From M3007 sp964621185 (GTDB lineage Bacteria; Bacteroidota; Bacteroidia; Chitinophagales; Saprospiraceae), in the NCBI GenBank assembly GCA_964621185.1, contig CAZULM010000007.1, positions 62,001 through 126,000 of the forward strand: a stretch of DNA of 64,000 nucleotides. Direction: 5' to 3'. Positions 1 to 9,704 of this stretch are shown here, piece by piece. The translations under genes were made by a program, and so were the position numbers. Every line of letters begins with the position of its first letter. Position 1 is the stretch's first letter. Under the pieces are notes generated by a model that was given only the letters and a program-made list of their open reading frames with translations, made no database searches and was not told the DNA's origin.

Positions 1-2529
1 AAAATCCCAATGGAAACCGCTGATGTTGTCGCCAGTGCTCAGGTTTTGAAAAAGGACTCCCTCTTGCGGGCAGATTGCGGTATCGCTCAAGGCAAGCGCC
101 ATAACCGGCGGCTCGACGATTTTTATTTGGATGCTGTTGGTGTCGCTGCACCAGGCATTTTTTACCAGCAAGTACACAGAATAGGTGCCGGCACTCGTAA
201 AAATATGGCTGGAGTCTGGAGAGCCGGGCGTACCAAGCCCCCCAAATCGCCATTCCCAGGAATCAAAGCCCGTTGAGTTGTTGGTAAATAGGGTACTGTC
301 ATTGGTACATCCAACAGCTGGGCCAGCTGGCATGGACACAGGTTTTGGGTTGATGCTGAGCGTGGTAGAGTCGCGGAAAACACATCCCAGCACGTTTTCA
401 GTCAGTGTATGCCAAATGGTATGTTGCCCATAGCCTGCCACTGCGGTGCAGATTTCGCCCGTTACGGGGTCAATATTTCCTGAAGAACTGCTCCACACGC
501 CGCCCGAAGCGGGCATCCCGCTGAAAGTGACACAATCAAGGGTGTCGCAAACGGTCTGGGCCGACCCGGCATCGACGGTCAGGCTGATCACATAGATACT
601 GTCTCGTTTTGTCACCCGGCAGTTCCCAGTCCCAACGTAATGTTCGAAGTGGTTCCAGCCCGGCACGGCATTCTGGGGCAAAAATTCGTTTGAAGCATTG
701 AATAGGTTTCCGCCGATGCTCCAGCCCTGTGCGGGGTTTGGCGAAACAGCAATAGGAGCGCTTGATTTGCAAATGGTATCGGGGAAGGCGGCAAAGACGA
801 TGGGCGTTGTGGACATCAGGGTAAAACTATCCACGACGGTAGTGTCGCCACAGGCATTGCTGCTGGTAAACACGATCGCAAAACTCCCCGCCATGTCAAA
901 CGGGAAACTGGGCACGGGCGAAATTTGGGTAGATGTGGGCAAGCTAGAGCCTGTGGCAGTCCAGGTATGCGTGGCGGCAGGGTCGCCGCCATTGTTGAAG
1001 GCGAATCCGGATGGTACAACGGTTTTAGGGGCGCAGTCATCGGGTATTGGTGCGAATGTGGCGCCTGGCGGAGTTTTTACGGAAAAGCTTTGCGACCAGG
1101 TTGTGGTGCCGCCGCAGATGGCGTTGGGCAGGTTGAGGGTTACGGTGTACATGCCTGCCGTGGAAAAAAGTATGTGGGGGTTGATGCTGTTTGCGCTCGT
1201 GCTGTCCACAAAAGCCCAGCCTGCGGCGGGCGTTACGGTCCATTTGTACACGCCGCCGGCACCAGTTGAGTTGTTGGTGAACTGGATGGTGTAGGGGCCG
1301 CAGTTGCCGGGAGGGGCAGGGGAGAATGTAGCGGCAGCTTGGGCAACATCGGCTACTGAAACTGGCCAATAGGTGGTGTCGCGCCCACATTCATTTTCGG
1401 CTATCAGGCGGACGGTATAGCTGCCTACTGCGCTGTAGGTGACAGTGGGGGCGTTGGGTGTCATGGTCGTTGCCGTGGAAGGGGAGCCTCCTGGGAACTC
1501 CCAGAAGTACATCAAGTTGGTTGAGTTGCCCGCATTGGCAAGTGTCGCTGTAAAATGTGGTTGGAAGCTGGGTAGGCAGCCTGCGGTATCGCCGCTCATG
1601 GTAATCGTCGGGATATCCCTTACTGTTACAGTTCCAACGGTGATTGTTTTGTTGTCACAGGCGCCTGTCGCTTTTAGCCTGACGAGGTAGCTGCCTTGAA
1701 CGGTGAAAATCACATCGGGATTGGCAGAAAGTTTTGTAGTGTTGTTGACAAACATAAAGCCGCCGTTTGGCCCGATGATTGTCCATTCGTAGCTAATTGC
1801 GTTCTGGGAGTTGTTTTGAAAGTGTACCACTGCCGGCAGGCATACTTCGCTGGGGGAAAAGGTAGCGGCCGGGGCAACGGCTTGTGTTGCTTGCACGGAG
1901 GTATAACAGGTATCGGCTCCGCAATCGTTCGTAACGATCAAGCGAACCAGATGGTTCCCCAGGGTAGAATAGGTATGCGTGGGAGCGGCGGCAGTGGAAG
2001 TATTTGCTGCTCCGGAAGAAGGCTCGCCAAAATCCCATAAGTAAGTCATTTCATGGCACGACTGGGCGCCGTTGAAGCTAACGTTGGCAGTTGGGTTGAG
2101 GCATATTGCATTGGGGTTTGCAGAACAATAGGCGCGCGGCAATGGGATGACGTACACTTCGTGGGTGGCCTTGTTTGTGCGGCCGTTGAGGAAGTTGAGG
2201 GTCAGGGAAATGGTGAACACCCTGCCGTTTGTAGGCAATAGGCAAGCAATGGAGTCGGGGTAGAAATAGACATGTTGTTTGTTGCCAAAGTCATTGGCGT
2301 TCAAGGTGATCGTTGTGCCATCGCCCCAGTCGAGCACCATGTTGGCTATGCAGGAAAGCGGGTTGTTCTCGTCGCATTTGTTGTCGATGATCACAGGCTC
2401 GTTGCTCTCACAAAAATAGGTCTGATTCGTGGCGAGCTCGAAAACCGATTTCGGGTCGTCGCAAAGTTGGCCAAAAAGGGGAAGGGTTTGGGCGCACAGG
2501 AGTATGAAAAAAAAGGGGAATAGTTTCAT
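1..2529 (-). CDS. PKD-repeat secreted protein, C-terminus cut by window edge
   Basis: The frame is open from an ATG at 2529 to the left edge, giving 843 codons without a stop, so the C-terminus lies outside the window. The protein starts with a signal peptide (MKLFPFFFILLCAQTLPLFG). It is built of PKD-type Ig-like domains: phrases such as LWDFGEP, YEWTI and FHWDF recur about every 85-100 residues, each followed by a THTYSTLG-like or SAGTYSV-like strand. PKD domains of this kind mediate surface adhesion, and in this phylum such proteins usually end in a type B T9SS sorting domain, which cannot be checked here. It lies 54 bp downstream of a PorP/SprF gene, the usual partner of a large T9SS adhesin. 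Confidence 0.85.
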   Translation of the reverse strand, partial: MKLFPFFFILLCAQTLPLFGQLCDDPKSVFELATNQTYFCESNEPVIIDNKCDENNPLSCIANMVLDWGDGTTITLNANDFGNKQHVYFYPDSIACLLPTNGRVFTISLTLNFLNGRTNKATHEVYVIPLPRAYCSANPNAICLNPTANVSFNGAQSCHEMTYLWDFGEPSSGAANTSTAAAPTHTYSTLGNHLVRLIVTNDCGADTCYTSVQATQAVAPAATFSPSEVCLPAVVHFQNNSQNAISYEWTIIGPNGGFMFVNNTTKLSANPDVIFTVQGSYLVRLKATGACDNKTITVGTVTVRDIPTITMSGDTAGCLPSFQPHFTATLANAGNSTNLMYFWEFPGGSPSTATTMTPNAPTVTYSAVGSYTVRLIAENECGRDTTYWPVSVADVAQAAATFSPAPPGNCGPYTIQFTNNSTGAGGVYKWTVTPAAGWAFVDSTSANSINPHILFSTAGMYTVTLNLPNAICGGTTTWSQSFSVKTPPGATFAPIPDDCAPKTVVPSGFAFNNGGDPAATHTWTATGSSLPTSTQISPVPSFPFDMAGSFAIVFTSSNACGDTTVVDSFTLMSTTPIVFAAFPDTICKSSAPIAVSPNPAQGWSIGGNLFNASNEFLPQNAVPGWNHFEHYVGTGNCRVTKRDSIYVISLTVDAGSAQTVCDTLDCVTFSGMPASGGVWSSSSGNIDPVTGEICTAVAGYGQHTIWHTLTENVLGCVFRDSTTLSINPKPVSMPAGPAVGCTNDSTLFTNNSTGFDSWEWRFGGLGTPGSPDSSHIFTSAGTYSVYLLVKNAWCSDTNSIQIKIVEPPVMALALSDTAICPQEGVLFQNLSTGDNISGFHWDF

Positions 2530-2583
2530 TTCGATGGATTTTGATGGGTGAAAGTTTTTTCAATTTATTTTGGCCAAAAAGCA

Positions 2584-3711
2584 CTAGAAACGCGGAGCGG
2601 AGTTCCCGCCCCAGGTTGGGCATACGCCATTCCGCTTGTTCTTTTCGTCTTTGCTGTTTTTCCCGCTGCAACCACCTGGGCCGAAATTGAAAAAATTGAA
2701 TTTTATGGATAATTCGTGCGCCCCGCCGCCATAAGCGGCCAGTCCTCCAATATTGAGGTCGTAGCTGTAATCAATCCTCAGCAAATTGTTGCCAAAGACA
2801 GTGGTTTCTAAACCTCCGGTAAACATGAGCGTTTGCGTATTCCTCCCGGCGCCATTGGGCAACGCGCCAATCGGGTGTCGCAGGAAAATGCCGCCCATGC
2901 CGCCGCGATATAGGCCGTAAAAGCCATAACCGACTACGCCAAAGCGGCCTTGCCAGATCATTTGGAGTTGGGGCGACCAGTACACGAAATATTTTTTGGA
3001 CGCTACATAGTCGGCCCATACCGGCAGTACGCTGCCATAGTGGATGGAAAGGATGCCCGGCAACCTTGCCCTGCCGCCCCTGTCGAGGGACTCCACCGGG
3101 TTCAGGATGTGGCGCAGGCTGAAGCCGAAGCTCTGAAATCCTTCGCTTATCCCAAATTTATGCCCAAACCTGATAGCGGCCCCTCCTGCGAGGTCGGCGA
3201 AATTGCGGTTGTCGAGGTCAATGGGGGCGCCGGTTATGGTTTTCGTTTTTCCATTGATGGCATCAAGCTGGTCAGAAAATGTGAGCCTGCTAAAATCAAG
3301 GAATTTCTGGCCGCCGCCAACGCTTAATCCGACATGCCAGGCGGCATTTTTGCCAAAAAGGTGGTAAGCAGAGGCGGCAACATGTGCTTCATTGGTTTGA
3401 AGCACCCCTTCGCCCTCCTGGTCGTGCTGCCCGACCAGGCCAAAGCCGAAATTGAAGAATCGTTCGCGCAGGCGGCCTTTGGCACAGTTGGCCCATTGGG
3501 TCTCTACAGTCGCGGAATAGGTTTTAAAGCCGCCGGGGATGCGCCGCCAGAGGTTGCGATGGTTCAAAGTAAGCGTTGTGCCTTCATCCAGGGCGGTCAT
3601 TGCCGGGTTCAGCAAAGGCTTGTTGGCATAAAACTGTGAGAAAGCGGGGTCTTGAGCCATTGCTGAAGCTGCAAAAAACAACAGCAAAAAAAACGTGTTG
3701 ATCGTTTTCAT
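2584..3711 (-). CDS. PorP/SprF family T9SS outer-membrane protein
   Basis: The 375-residue product has a signal peptide ending at AMAQ and the classic PorP/SprF opening DPAFSQFYANKPLLNPAMTA. The rest alternates amphipathic strands, for example FGFGLVGQHDQEG, AWHVGLSVGGGQKF and LLRIDYSYDLNIGG, as expected of a 14-strand outer-membrane barrel. PorP/SprF proteins attach to or help export partner adhesins secreted by the type IX system. The downstream PKD protein is the probable partner. The last 30 residues are basic and glycine-rich and continue past the usual barrel end, which is slightly unusual. Family assignment is secure; the partner is inferred from gene order. Confidence 0.9.
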   Translation of the reverse strand: MKTINTFFLLLFFAASAMAQDPAFSQFYANKPLLNPAMTALDEGTTLTLNHRNLWRRIPGGFKTYSATVETQWANCAKGRLRERFFNFGFGLVGQHDQEGEGVLQTNEAHVAASAYHLFGKNAAWHVGLSVGGGQKFLDFSRLTFSDQLDAINGKTKTITGAPIDLDNRNFADLAGGAAIRFGHKFGISEGFQSFGFSLRHILNPVESLDRGGRARLPGILSIHYGSVLPVWADYVASKKYFVYWSPQLQMIWQGRFGVVGYGFYGLYRGGMGGIFLRHPIGALPNGAGRNTQTLMFTGGLETTVFGNNLLRIDYSYDLNIGGLAAYGGGAHELSIKFNFFNFGPGGCSGKNSKDEKNKRNGVCPTWGGNSAPRF

Positions 3712-3761
3712 CGGAGATTTGGAAATTTATGTTAACTAAATGCCCCAGCATAGGGCTTTGT

Positions 3762-4670
3762 TCAATCCACGGAATACCCCGCATCTTTCAATTTTTGTGT
3801 CAATTCCAAAAAATCGCGATGATACGGGTGCGACGGGTCTTTCAAGGCATTGAGGGAATTTCGGTAAATATCTTCGGGCATTTTGTTGTTGGCATACGTT
3901 GCAAGGAACAAATACCATTGGGGGCCAGCTTCAGAATATCCGTTTTTCTTCCAAAAGGTAAACTCCTTTATGGCACTTTCAAAACTGCCCAATCGAAAAT
4001 AAGCATGGCCGCGCCATTGTGCCGCATCGAGTGCTTTGCAGCTGCGGCAAGCGTTCAGGATTTTCAAAGCCTCATTTTCTTGTTTGTTTTGGAGCAGGGT
4101 GATGGCCGTAGCCATGGTGTCGGGCTTGGATCCTTGATTGTTGTTCCTCAGGCCGCCGCCGCCGCGGAAGGGTTTGCTGGCATCTTTTACGATGGCAATG
4201 GCGGTAAGCCGCCGCGGTTCGGGCTCAGGAGCCGGTTTCGGCAATTCTTCTTTTGCAGGTTGCTCATTTTGGACGGCAGGCGCCGGGGGCGGGCTGATCA
4301 GGTTGGGCTGAGCCGGCGCTTCCAAGGGCTTATCGGGGGGCCTGGTCAGGAAATAAACGAGCAGCACCACGGCGGTAAGGATTGAGCCCCATTTGAGCCA
4401 GGGGAGCATTATGAGCGGCTTTTGGGCGCCTGGGTTTTGTTCTTGCGTGGTATTCCCTTCAAAATGCTTTTTGTCCCATTTCGCGATCTTTTCCCGCATG
4501 GCTGCTTCCGCACTGAGCTGCAGTGCGATCAAGGCTGCGCGATGCTTGTTCACCGCCGCTGCCAGCGCAGGATCGGCCTCCATCCGCGCTTGGAAAGCGG
4601 CCTCCTCCTCCTCGGGCATCAGGCCCCGGAGATAATCCTCTATTTGTTCGTGTAGTTGTTCGTCACTCAT
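3762..4670 (-). CDS. Anti-sigma-factor-like single-pass membrane protein with TPR-like C-terminus
   Basis: The 302-residue protein has an acidic cytoplasmic N-terminus (DYLRGLMPEEEEAAF..., residues 12-45) of the type seen in anti-sigma factors without zinc ligands. A short EKIAKWDKKHF motif follows at 60-70, then one membrane segment at about 93-109 and a Pro-rich linker. The periplasmic part (about 170-300) has helix pairs resembling TPRs (LLQNKQENEALKILNACRSC). It begins 9 bp after the stop of the sigma-factor gene, so the two are almost certainly co-transcribed. The N-terminal layout matches the protein encoded at 5638-6351. Role inferred: membrane sequestration of the adjacent sigma factor with a periplasmic sensing domain. 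Confidence 0.65.
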   Translation of the reverse strand: MSDEQLHEQIEDYLRGLMPEEEEAAFQARMEADPALAAAVNKHRAALIALQLSAEAAMREKIAKWDKKHFEGNTTQEQNPGAQKPLIMLPWLKWGSILTAVVLLVYFLTRPPDKPLEAPAQPNLISPPPAPAVQNEQPAKEELPKPAPEPEPRRLTAIAIVKDASKPFRGGGGLRNNNQGSKPDTMATAITLLQNKQENEALKILNACRSCKALDAAQWRGHAYFRLGSFESAIKEFTFWKKNGYSEAGPQWYLFLATYANNKMPEDIYRNSLNALKDPSHPYHRDFLELTQKLKDAGYSVD

Positions 4671-4679
4671 CCGTCGGTA

Positions 4680-5543
4680 TTATTTGGGCGGCCTTCCTTT
4701 TGGGGGTTTGGCACTGTCTTTAAGGTCGGGGGGCAACAAATTGATCAGTTTTTTCATGCATTTCCCCTTTTCATTTCTCGCCACTTGCTCGTTGGCGAAG
4801 CCCATGTTCTCGGTTATTTGCTTCATGGGAATATTGTTATAATACTGCGTCAATATTTTTTTGCAACGTTCTCCCAGTCGTTCGATACAGGCCAGGAGAC
4901 GCTCCCGGTTTCTCTCCAACTCCCATTGGTCGCTTATTTGGCTCAAAATTGTTTCCTCATTCCTGTCTGGCTCCAGCTCTACGTCCACGTTGGGGTCGAT
5001 ACCTGGCTGTTTTTTATTCAGTTTGTACCATTCGCGCTTGACGGATGTGGCATAATAGGTATTCAGGGAGGCTTGATACAGCAGCGATTCTGGTTTTAAT
5101 ATCCATCGTAATACGTCTTTTGAGGCATTGTCAAATGCCAGGGTTATCTCATTGTCTTTAGCGCCGAGCGGTTTCAAGGTTTTGTTTGCCACGTCTGTCC
5201 ATTCTTTGTCCACGTGAATGAACGCAAATTCCCGGTGTTGGTTGTCTGTGTCTTTGCGCAGGCCAGCCATTGTCCAGGCATCGGTGACGGCACTGACGAA
5301 AACGCTTTCCAGTGTGCCAGAAAGGTTGAAGTTCTTGCTGTTCACGCGCTGTATAAAATTGACCTGTCCGGGAGCGAAAGCCTCCTTGATGTCGGTTTCA
5401 ATGCCGCCGATCTTTTTGATGGCGGTTTGGGCTGCCTGTCGAAAAGCGACGTACACGTGTTCGATTGCATCCTCATACTCAACCCCAGCGCCTTTTTGCA
5501 GTGCGGCCAAAAGTTTTTTGTCGTTTATTCCCTGATTTTCCAT
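4680..5543 (-). CDS. ECF-like sigma-70 family factor with large insertion
   Basis: The ATG at 5543 gives 287 residues; an upstream TTG at 5636 is open but adds a segment without family features. Residues 10-95 follow the ECF region 2 pattern (KLLAALQKG, AIKKIGG, GTLESVFVSAVTDAW). Residues about 225-275 form a region 4 helix-turn-helix (CKKILTQYYNNIPMKQITENMG, split across two helices). Normal ECF factors are 170-200 residues; here about 110 extra residues separate regions 2 and 4, and the usual DVFQE-type core-binding segment of region 2.2 reads EAFAPGQ. It sits between two anti-sigma-like genes and is divergent from the CHAT gene, which may be its target. Confidence 0.75.
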   Translation of the reverse strand: MENQGINDKKLLAALQKGAGVEYEDAIEHVYVAFRQAAQTAIKKIGGIETDIKEAFAPGQVNFIQRVNSKNFNLSGTLESVFVSAVTDAWTMAGLRKDTDNQHREFAFIHVDKEWTDVANKTLKPLGAKDNEITLAFDNASKDVLRWILKPESLLYQASLNTYYATSVKREWYKLNKKQPGIDPNVDVELEPDRNEETILSQISDQWELERNRERLLACIERLGERCKKILTQYYNNIPMKQITENMGFANEQVARNEKGKCMKKLINLLPPDLKDSAKPPKGRPPK

Positions 5544-5637
5544 AGGTTTATTTGAGTCCACCTTCGGCGGACGTTTGAAATGGTTCAGGCTTTTGGGAAA
5601 AATCAAGACCATCGGTTTTTTGTTTGGAGCGACCAAA

Positions 5638-6351
5638 TTACATATAATATCTATTTGTTCCCACCCTTATGTCAACAATGGCAAAACTTTGCGGCTGAGC
5701 AGCAAGGTCGAGCATCCAGGTGCCAGCTTCCAAATCGGAGGGAAAGGCCACTATCCTGAACGTCCCGTCTTTATAGTCCCTTTTTTTCTTGTCCACAAAA
5801 TACCCGCTTGCCCTGACCCACTTTTCGGCCTCTCTCATGCCTTTTATATCGCCTTTCCCGATAAATATGCAGTACTGCTGCACGGCTGGCTGGCGGGTTT
5901 TATGCTCGTTCTTGGAATGGCGGCCTTGATTGGTTTCGAGGTCTGGCAATATGGGCTGAAACACTGCCGGTTGCGCCATTGGCTGCGGCAAATCAGCGGG
6001 AACGGGGGTTGGGGGTGCGGCAGGTTTTTCAAGCTTGTGCCAGGAACCTGTGGAACCTGCGCCCAACATGCAAAACAGCAGCACAAGGAACCAGGATGTG
6101 AACGCGAACGGCACGGGTGGTGGAGCATCTTGGCCGGGCGGGTACTTTTCGTCCCAGCGCTTTATTTTTTCGCGCATTTGCTCTTCAGAATGGAATCTTA
6201 TTGCAGTCATGGCCAGGGCACAATCATTGGCCATTTTTGACAGCTTGGGGTCTTTTTGGGTGGCTATTCCCATTGCCTCCGATTCTTCGATGGAAAGATT
6301 CCCCTGGAGCCAATTTTCAAGGCGTTCGTATGCGTCTTTTTTTTCTTGCAT
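5638..6351 (-). CDS. Anti-sigma-factor-like single-pass membrane protein
   Basis: The 237-residue product shares its plan with the protein at 3762-4670: an N-terminal helical domain (ERLENWLQGNLSIEESEAM), the motif EKIKRWDEKY at residues 61-70, a single membrane segment at about 82-98 and a Pro-rich periplasmic linker. The C-terminal part (about 155-230) contains QYCIFIGKG and a strand-rich stretch resembling a SPOR-like or small periplasmic domain, but I cannot assign it. The stop lies 94 bp before the sigma ATG. It is the first gene of the leftward operon, and a copy of the 105-bp repeat (6368-6477) lies just upstream of its start. Confidence 0.6.
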   Translation of the reverse strand: MQEKKDAYERLENWLQGNLSIEESEAMGIATQKDPKLSKMANDCALAMTAIRFHSEEQMREKIKRWDEKYPPGQDAPPPVPFAFTSWFLVLLFCMLGAGSTGSWHKLEKPAAPPTPVPADLPQPMAQPAVFQPILPDLETNQGRHSKNEHKTRQPAVQQYCIFIGKGDIKGMREAEKWVRASGYFVDKKKRDYKDGTFRIVAFPSDLEAGTWMLDLAAQPQSFAIVDIRVGTNRYYM

Positions 6352-6367
6352 GATTTCCGTACTGTTG

Positions 6368-6477
6368 TTATAATCTGATTAAAGTGATTTGTATGATTTG
6401 AGTGATTAAAAACATCTGATTTTAAAATGATTATGCGATCACGACTTTCACAACCACTTTTGCGTTGACTATATTCC
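6368..6477 (+). repeat. 105-bp intergenic repeat, copy F
   Basis: This stretch between the divergent anti-sigma-like and CHAT genes aligns with copy A at 24704-24812: both carry a run of TGATT/GTGATT words, then TGATTTTRAAATGATTATR, then a GC-richer tail. The end rich in TGATT words points at the minus-strand start at 6351. Confidence 0.6.
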
Positions 6478-6602
6478 TATGGCATAGAGGGTGCACGGTT
6501 GGATAATGTAACCTTCGTTCAGGGAAAAAATCAGGTTACTTTTCGGGACAGGCGATACTCTATCTTGCAAGCCATTTATTTCTCCAAACATACAACATAC
6601 AC

Positions 6603-9600
6603 ATGCCAATGAACTGCCGCCCGATTTCCATGCTCCTGATGTTTGTTGCTTTTATTGCCCTCTCCAGTGCCCGCGCCCAGGGCGTCGATACGACGAAAGC
6701 CGACGAAATCATGAAAAAGATAAAATTAACGATCCAGTTCCAGGGCTTTGATATTGCCGCCAGTCAGATCGACACGGCCTATGAAATTTACAAGGTTGCG
6801 TTTGGGCCAGCATCTGCCCAGGTTGCAAATGCCCTGCACAACCGGGGCTTGAACTATTATTATGCTGGCGACCAGCAAATGGCCATTCATTGGTATGAAG
6901 TTTCTTTGGCCATCCGGGAAAAACAAAATCCGCGCAACCTTACCGAGATTTCCCAATCGTACAACAATTTGGGCCTTTCCCATACCGAAGCTGGGCAGTA
7001 CCGCAAAGCGCTGGAATACCATGAAAAAGCCCTTGCCATTCGCCTTGAAACCAACCCGGCCGGTGTGGAGGTGGCACATTCATGGGGCAACCTCGGCCAG
7101 GTTCAGGGTTACCTTGGCGAGTACTATTTGGCAGAGAGTTATTGCCGCCTGGCGCTCCAGCGGCTTCGTTCCCTGAAGTTGAGCACCGAATTGGTTTCCA
7201 TTGCCTCGGTGCAGAACAACCTAGCCGGGGCATTCCTGGCTGCAGGGCAGCCCGACTCTGCCCTGGTGTGGTTCGATATTGCCCTGCAATCCTGGAATTT
7301 CATAGATCGACAAAAGCTCAGAACGGGTAAGATTTACGTTGCCATCCTTCAGAATAAAGGCGCAGCGTATATGAAAAAGCGGCAATTCGCGAAAGCAAAA
7401 GAAGCTTTGACCGAAGCCATCGACTTTTGTTTGCAAGAAAAAAGGAACGAAAAGGAAAAGTTGAAAGATTTGCTCATCGACTTATACGCCAATCTTGCGG
7501 GTGCCTGGATTGGGGAATGGCACACTGACAGCGCGTTCGTATGGGCCCGAAAATCAATCGATATGTCGAGACAGGTGTACGGTTCAGCGCATTGGACGGC
7601 GGGGAAGGGATATGTCAACCTGGCCACAGGATACATCAAGTTGCGCCAGCCGGAGCCGGAACTTGCGGTCAATGCCATAGATACAGCCTTTTGGATGCTG
7701 GGCTGCGACAAGATGCGGCCCAGCAAGTTCCACGGGCTTATGCAATCGTTCAGGGAGCCGAAACATTGGGACATGAGCGATCCGGTGCTGTTCGACTCGG
7801 CTTTGACCATGCTTGGGGTGAGGGAAGAATTTGGCGGCATAAGCCAGCGAATAACCTTGCTGGATGCTTCGAAAGTATATCTCGAATGTTCCCTGGCAGG
7901 GTATTTCGGCACTGGCGAACTGGAATACCTCAAAAGGGCCGAAAGCTTGTCGCTGCTCATCGACCGGTATCTCGACTACTGCCGGGCAACCCTTGCCGAT
8001 GCGGAAGCGCGGCAGTTGATACAGGCAAATTCCTTCCACTTTTACGAGCGCAGCATTTACATCCAGTACATCCTGCGCCGGAACACGGGCGAGCAGGACA
8101 AAACCATGCGTCTGGCGTTTTACTTTTCCGAAAAAAGCAAGGCCCTAACCTTGTTCGAGTCGATGCGCTCCGTGAATGCCTGGAAGGTCCGGGATGTTGC
8201 CCCGGAGCTTTTGGAGCAAGAAGCAAAACTTCGTGCCGAAATGGCAGATGCCGAGAAAAAATACTTCGCGGCCCGCGATGCTGTTGCCGAAAAAATGGAC
8301 TCGAGCAAAGCCGGCGTCGAACAAAAACGCATAGAAAGAAGGGAGAAGCTTGGCGTTTGCCAGGGAGAACTGGACAGGAAACGCATTGCCTGGAACGCGG
8401 TTTTGGCGAAGCTGAACAATTCCGAAAATGTGCAGAAAGCGCGGCAGTCAAAACCGCCCATATCGCTTGAAGCCGCCCAGGCGCTTTTTTGCGATGTGAA
8501 CACCACGCTGCTCAGCTATCTGGTGGGCGATACCAGCGTGTTCGTCTTCGTTGTCAACAAAGACAAGGCCGAGTTTGTCGAAATAACGAAAAACTATTAC
8601 CTCGACCAGATGGTGGCCAACATGCGCAAAAACATAGAAGCCGCCGGGATAGACCAGAACCTTTGGAACGAAAGCTTCAAGGGCACTTTCCATTGCCTTG
8701 CCGACACGGCGAATATGCTCTACGACTATTTGGTGGCGCCGGTGGTGAACAAGCTCAAGCCCAATGTGGTGCTTATTCCCGACGGGAAATTGTGCGCCCT
8801 GCCATTTGAAGCCTTGCTGAGCGAGAATCCCGTACAACCTTACGAGCCGTCCACCTGGCCGTATTTGGTGCATCAATTTTCTTTTTGCTACGGGTATTCT
8901 GCCAGTTTGTTGCGCGAAATGAAGGATTTGCCCGCTGTGAATCAGCCGAAAAAGCGGTTTGCCGGGTTTGCGCCCTGGTTCAATAAGGTAAAGTTTCCTG
9001 CCTTGGACAAGACCAATTGTACAGAAGCAAAAAATTGTACGACCCTCAAAGGCAGCCTTGAGCCGCTGCAATGTTCAGGTGAGGAAATTTATTGTATCGG
9101 TCAGGAATTTCCGGGCAAGGCGGCGTTGTTTTATTGGAAAGATGCCACGCTGCAGAGATTCAAGGCACTGGCATCCAATTATGGCATCCTGCACCTCAGC
9201 TTGCACGGCGAGGCCGACGAGAAAGTCGGCAACAATGCTTTTATCCTTTTCGACAGCACCTCGCGGCTTTACGTCAGAGACTTGTACAATATGGACATAA
9301 AAGCCGACCTCGTCGTGCTGAGCGCCTGCAAGACCGGGCTGGGCGATTACCGCCGGGGAGAGGGCGTCATCAGCATGGCGCGCGGCTTTGCCCTGGCCGG
9401 TGCGAAAAGCATCCTGCAAGCGATTTGGAGCACCCAGGAAGGCGCTACCCGGCTTGAGATGGTCGATTTTTACGGGATTGCCCTGAGAGATCGCAGCAAC
9501 AAAAGCGTTGCCTTGGCCACGATCAAGCGGGAGATGGCAAAAAGCCGCGATTATGCCCACCCGTTCTGTTGGGCGGGCTTTTTGCTCATAGGCGATGATG

Positions 9601-9617
9601 CCCCGCTGAGCAGGTGA
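6603..9617 (+). CDS. Secreted TPR-CHAT domain protein
   Basis: The 1004-residue protein starts with a signal peptide (cleavage near SSARAQ), so the product acts in the periplasm or outside. Residues about 45-330 are tetratricopeptide repeats with clear units such as SYNNLGLSHTEAGQYRKALEYH. A coiled-coil stretch at about 540-620 links to a C-terminal CHAT domain, a caspase-like peptidase of clan CD. The probable catalytic pair is visible: His868 in LSLHGEA and Cys909 in VLSACKTG. The domain continues with the conserved GEGVISMARGFALAGAKS and ends at FLLIGDD. It opens a rightward series of exported proteins and is divergent from a sigma/anti-sigma operon. Substrate unknown. Confidence 0.9.
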   Translation: MPMNCRPISMLLMFVAFIALSSARAQGVDTTKADEIMKKIKLTIQFQGFDIAASQIDTAYEIYKVAFGPASAQVANALHNRGLNYYYAGDQQMAIHWYEVSLAIREKQNPRNLTEISQSYNNLGLSHTEAGQYRKALEYHEKALAIRLETNPAGVEVAHSWGNLGQVQGYLGEYYLAESYCRLALQRLRSLKLSTELVSIASVQNNLAGAFLAAGQPDSALVWFDIALQSWNFIDRQKLRTGKIYVAILQNKGAAYMKKRQFAKAKEALTEAIDFCLQEKRNEKEKLKDLLIDLYANLAGAWIGEWHTDSAFVWARKSIDMSRQVYGSAHWTAGKGYVNLATGYIKLRQPEPELAVNAIDTAFWMLGCDKMRPSKFHGLMQSFREPKHWDMSDPVLFDSALTMLGVREEFGGISQRITLLDASKVYLECSLAGYFGTGELEYLKRAESLSLLIDRYLDYCRATLADAEARQLIQANSFHFYERSIYIQYILRRNTGEQDKTMRLAFYFSEKSKALTLFESMRSVNAWKVRDVAPELLEQEAKLRAEMADAEKKYFAARDAVAEKMDSSKAGVEQKRIERREKLGVCQGELDRKRIAWNAVLAKLNNSENVQKARQSKPPISLEAAQALFCDVNTTLLSYLVGDTSVFVFVVNKDKAEFVEITKNYYLDQMVANMRKNIEAAGIDQNLWNESFKGTFHCLADTANMLYDYLVAPVVNKLKPNVVLIPDGKLCALPFEALLSENPVQPYEPSTWPYLVHQFSFCYGYSASLLREMKDLPAVNQPKKRFAGFAPWFNKVKFPALDKTNCTEAKNCTTLKGSLEPLQCSGEEIYCIGQEFPGKAALFYWKDATLQRFKALASNYGILHLSLHGEADEKVGNNAFILFDSTSRLYVRDLYNMDIKADLVVLSACKTGLGDYRRGEGVISMARGFALAGAKSILQAIWSTQEGATRLEMVDFYGIALRDRSNKSVALATIKREMAKSRDYAHPFCWAGFLLIGDDAPLSR

Positions 9618-9704
9618 AAAAACAGCAGGTTACTTTAATTGATTTGACAAACTCTATCGGTGTAGGAACATTTTTTCAAACCATACACCAACAGAATTGT
9701 CACC

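Noticed and set aside
698..1294. 198-residue plus-strand open frame
   Set aside because: It is antisense to the PKD-repeat protein, whose frame is open over all 843 codons and has clear domain motifs.
5544..5636. Longer sigma factor starting at a TTG at 5636
   Set aside because: The extra 31 residues are basic, lack similarity to region 1 of sigma factors, and a proper ATG at 5543 gives the family start.
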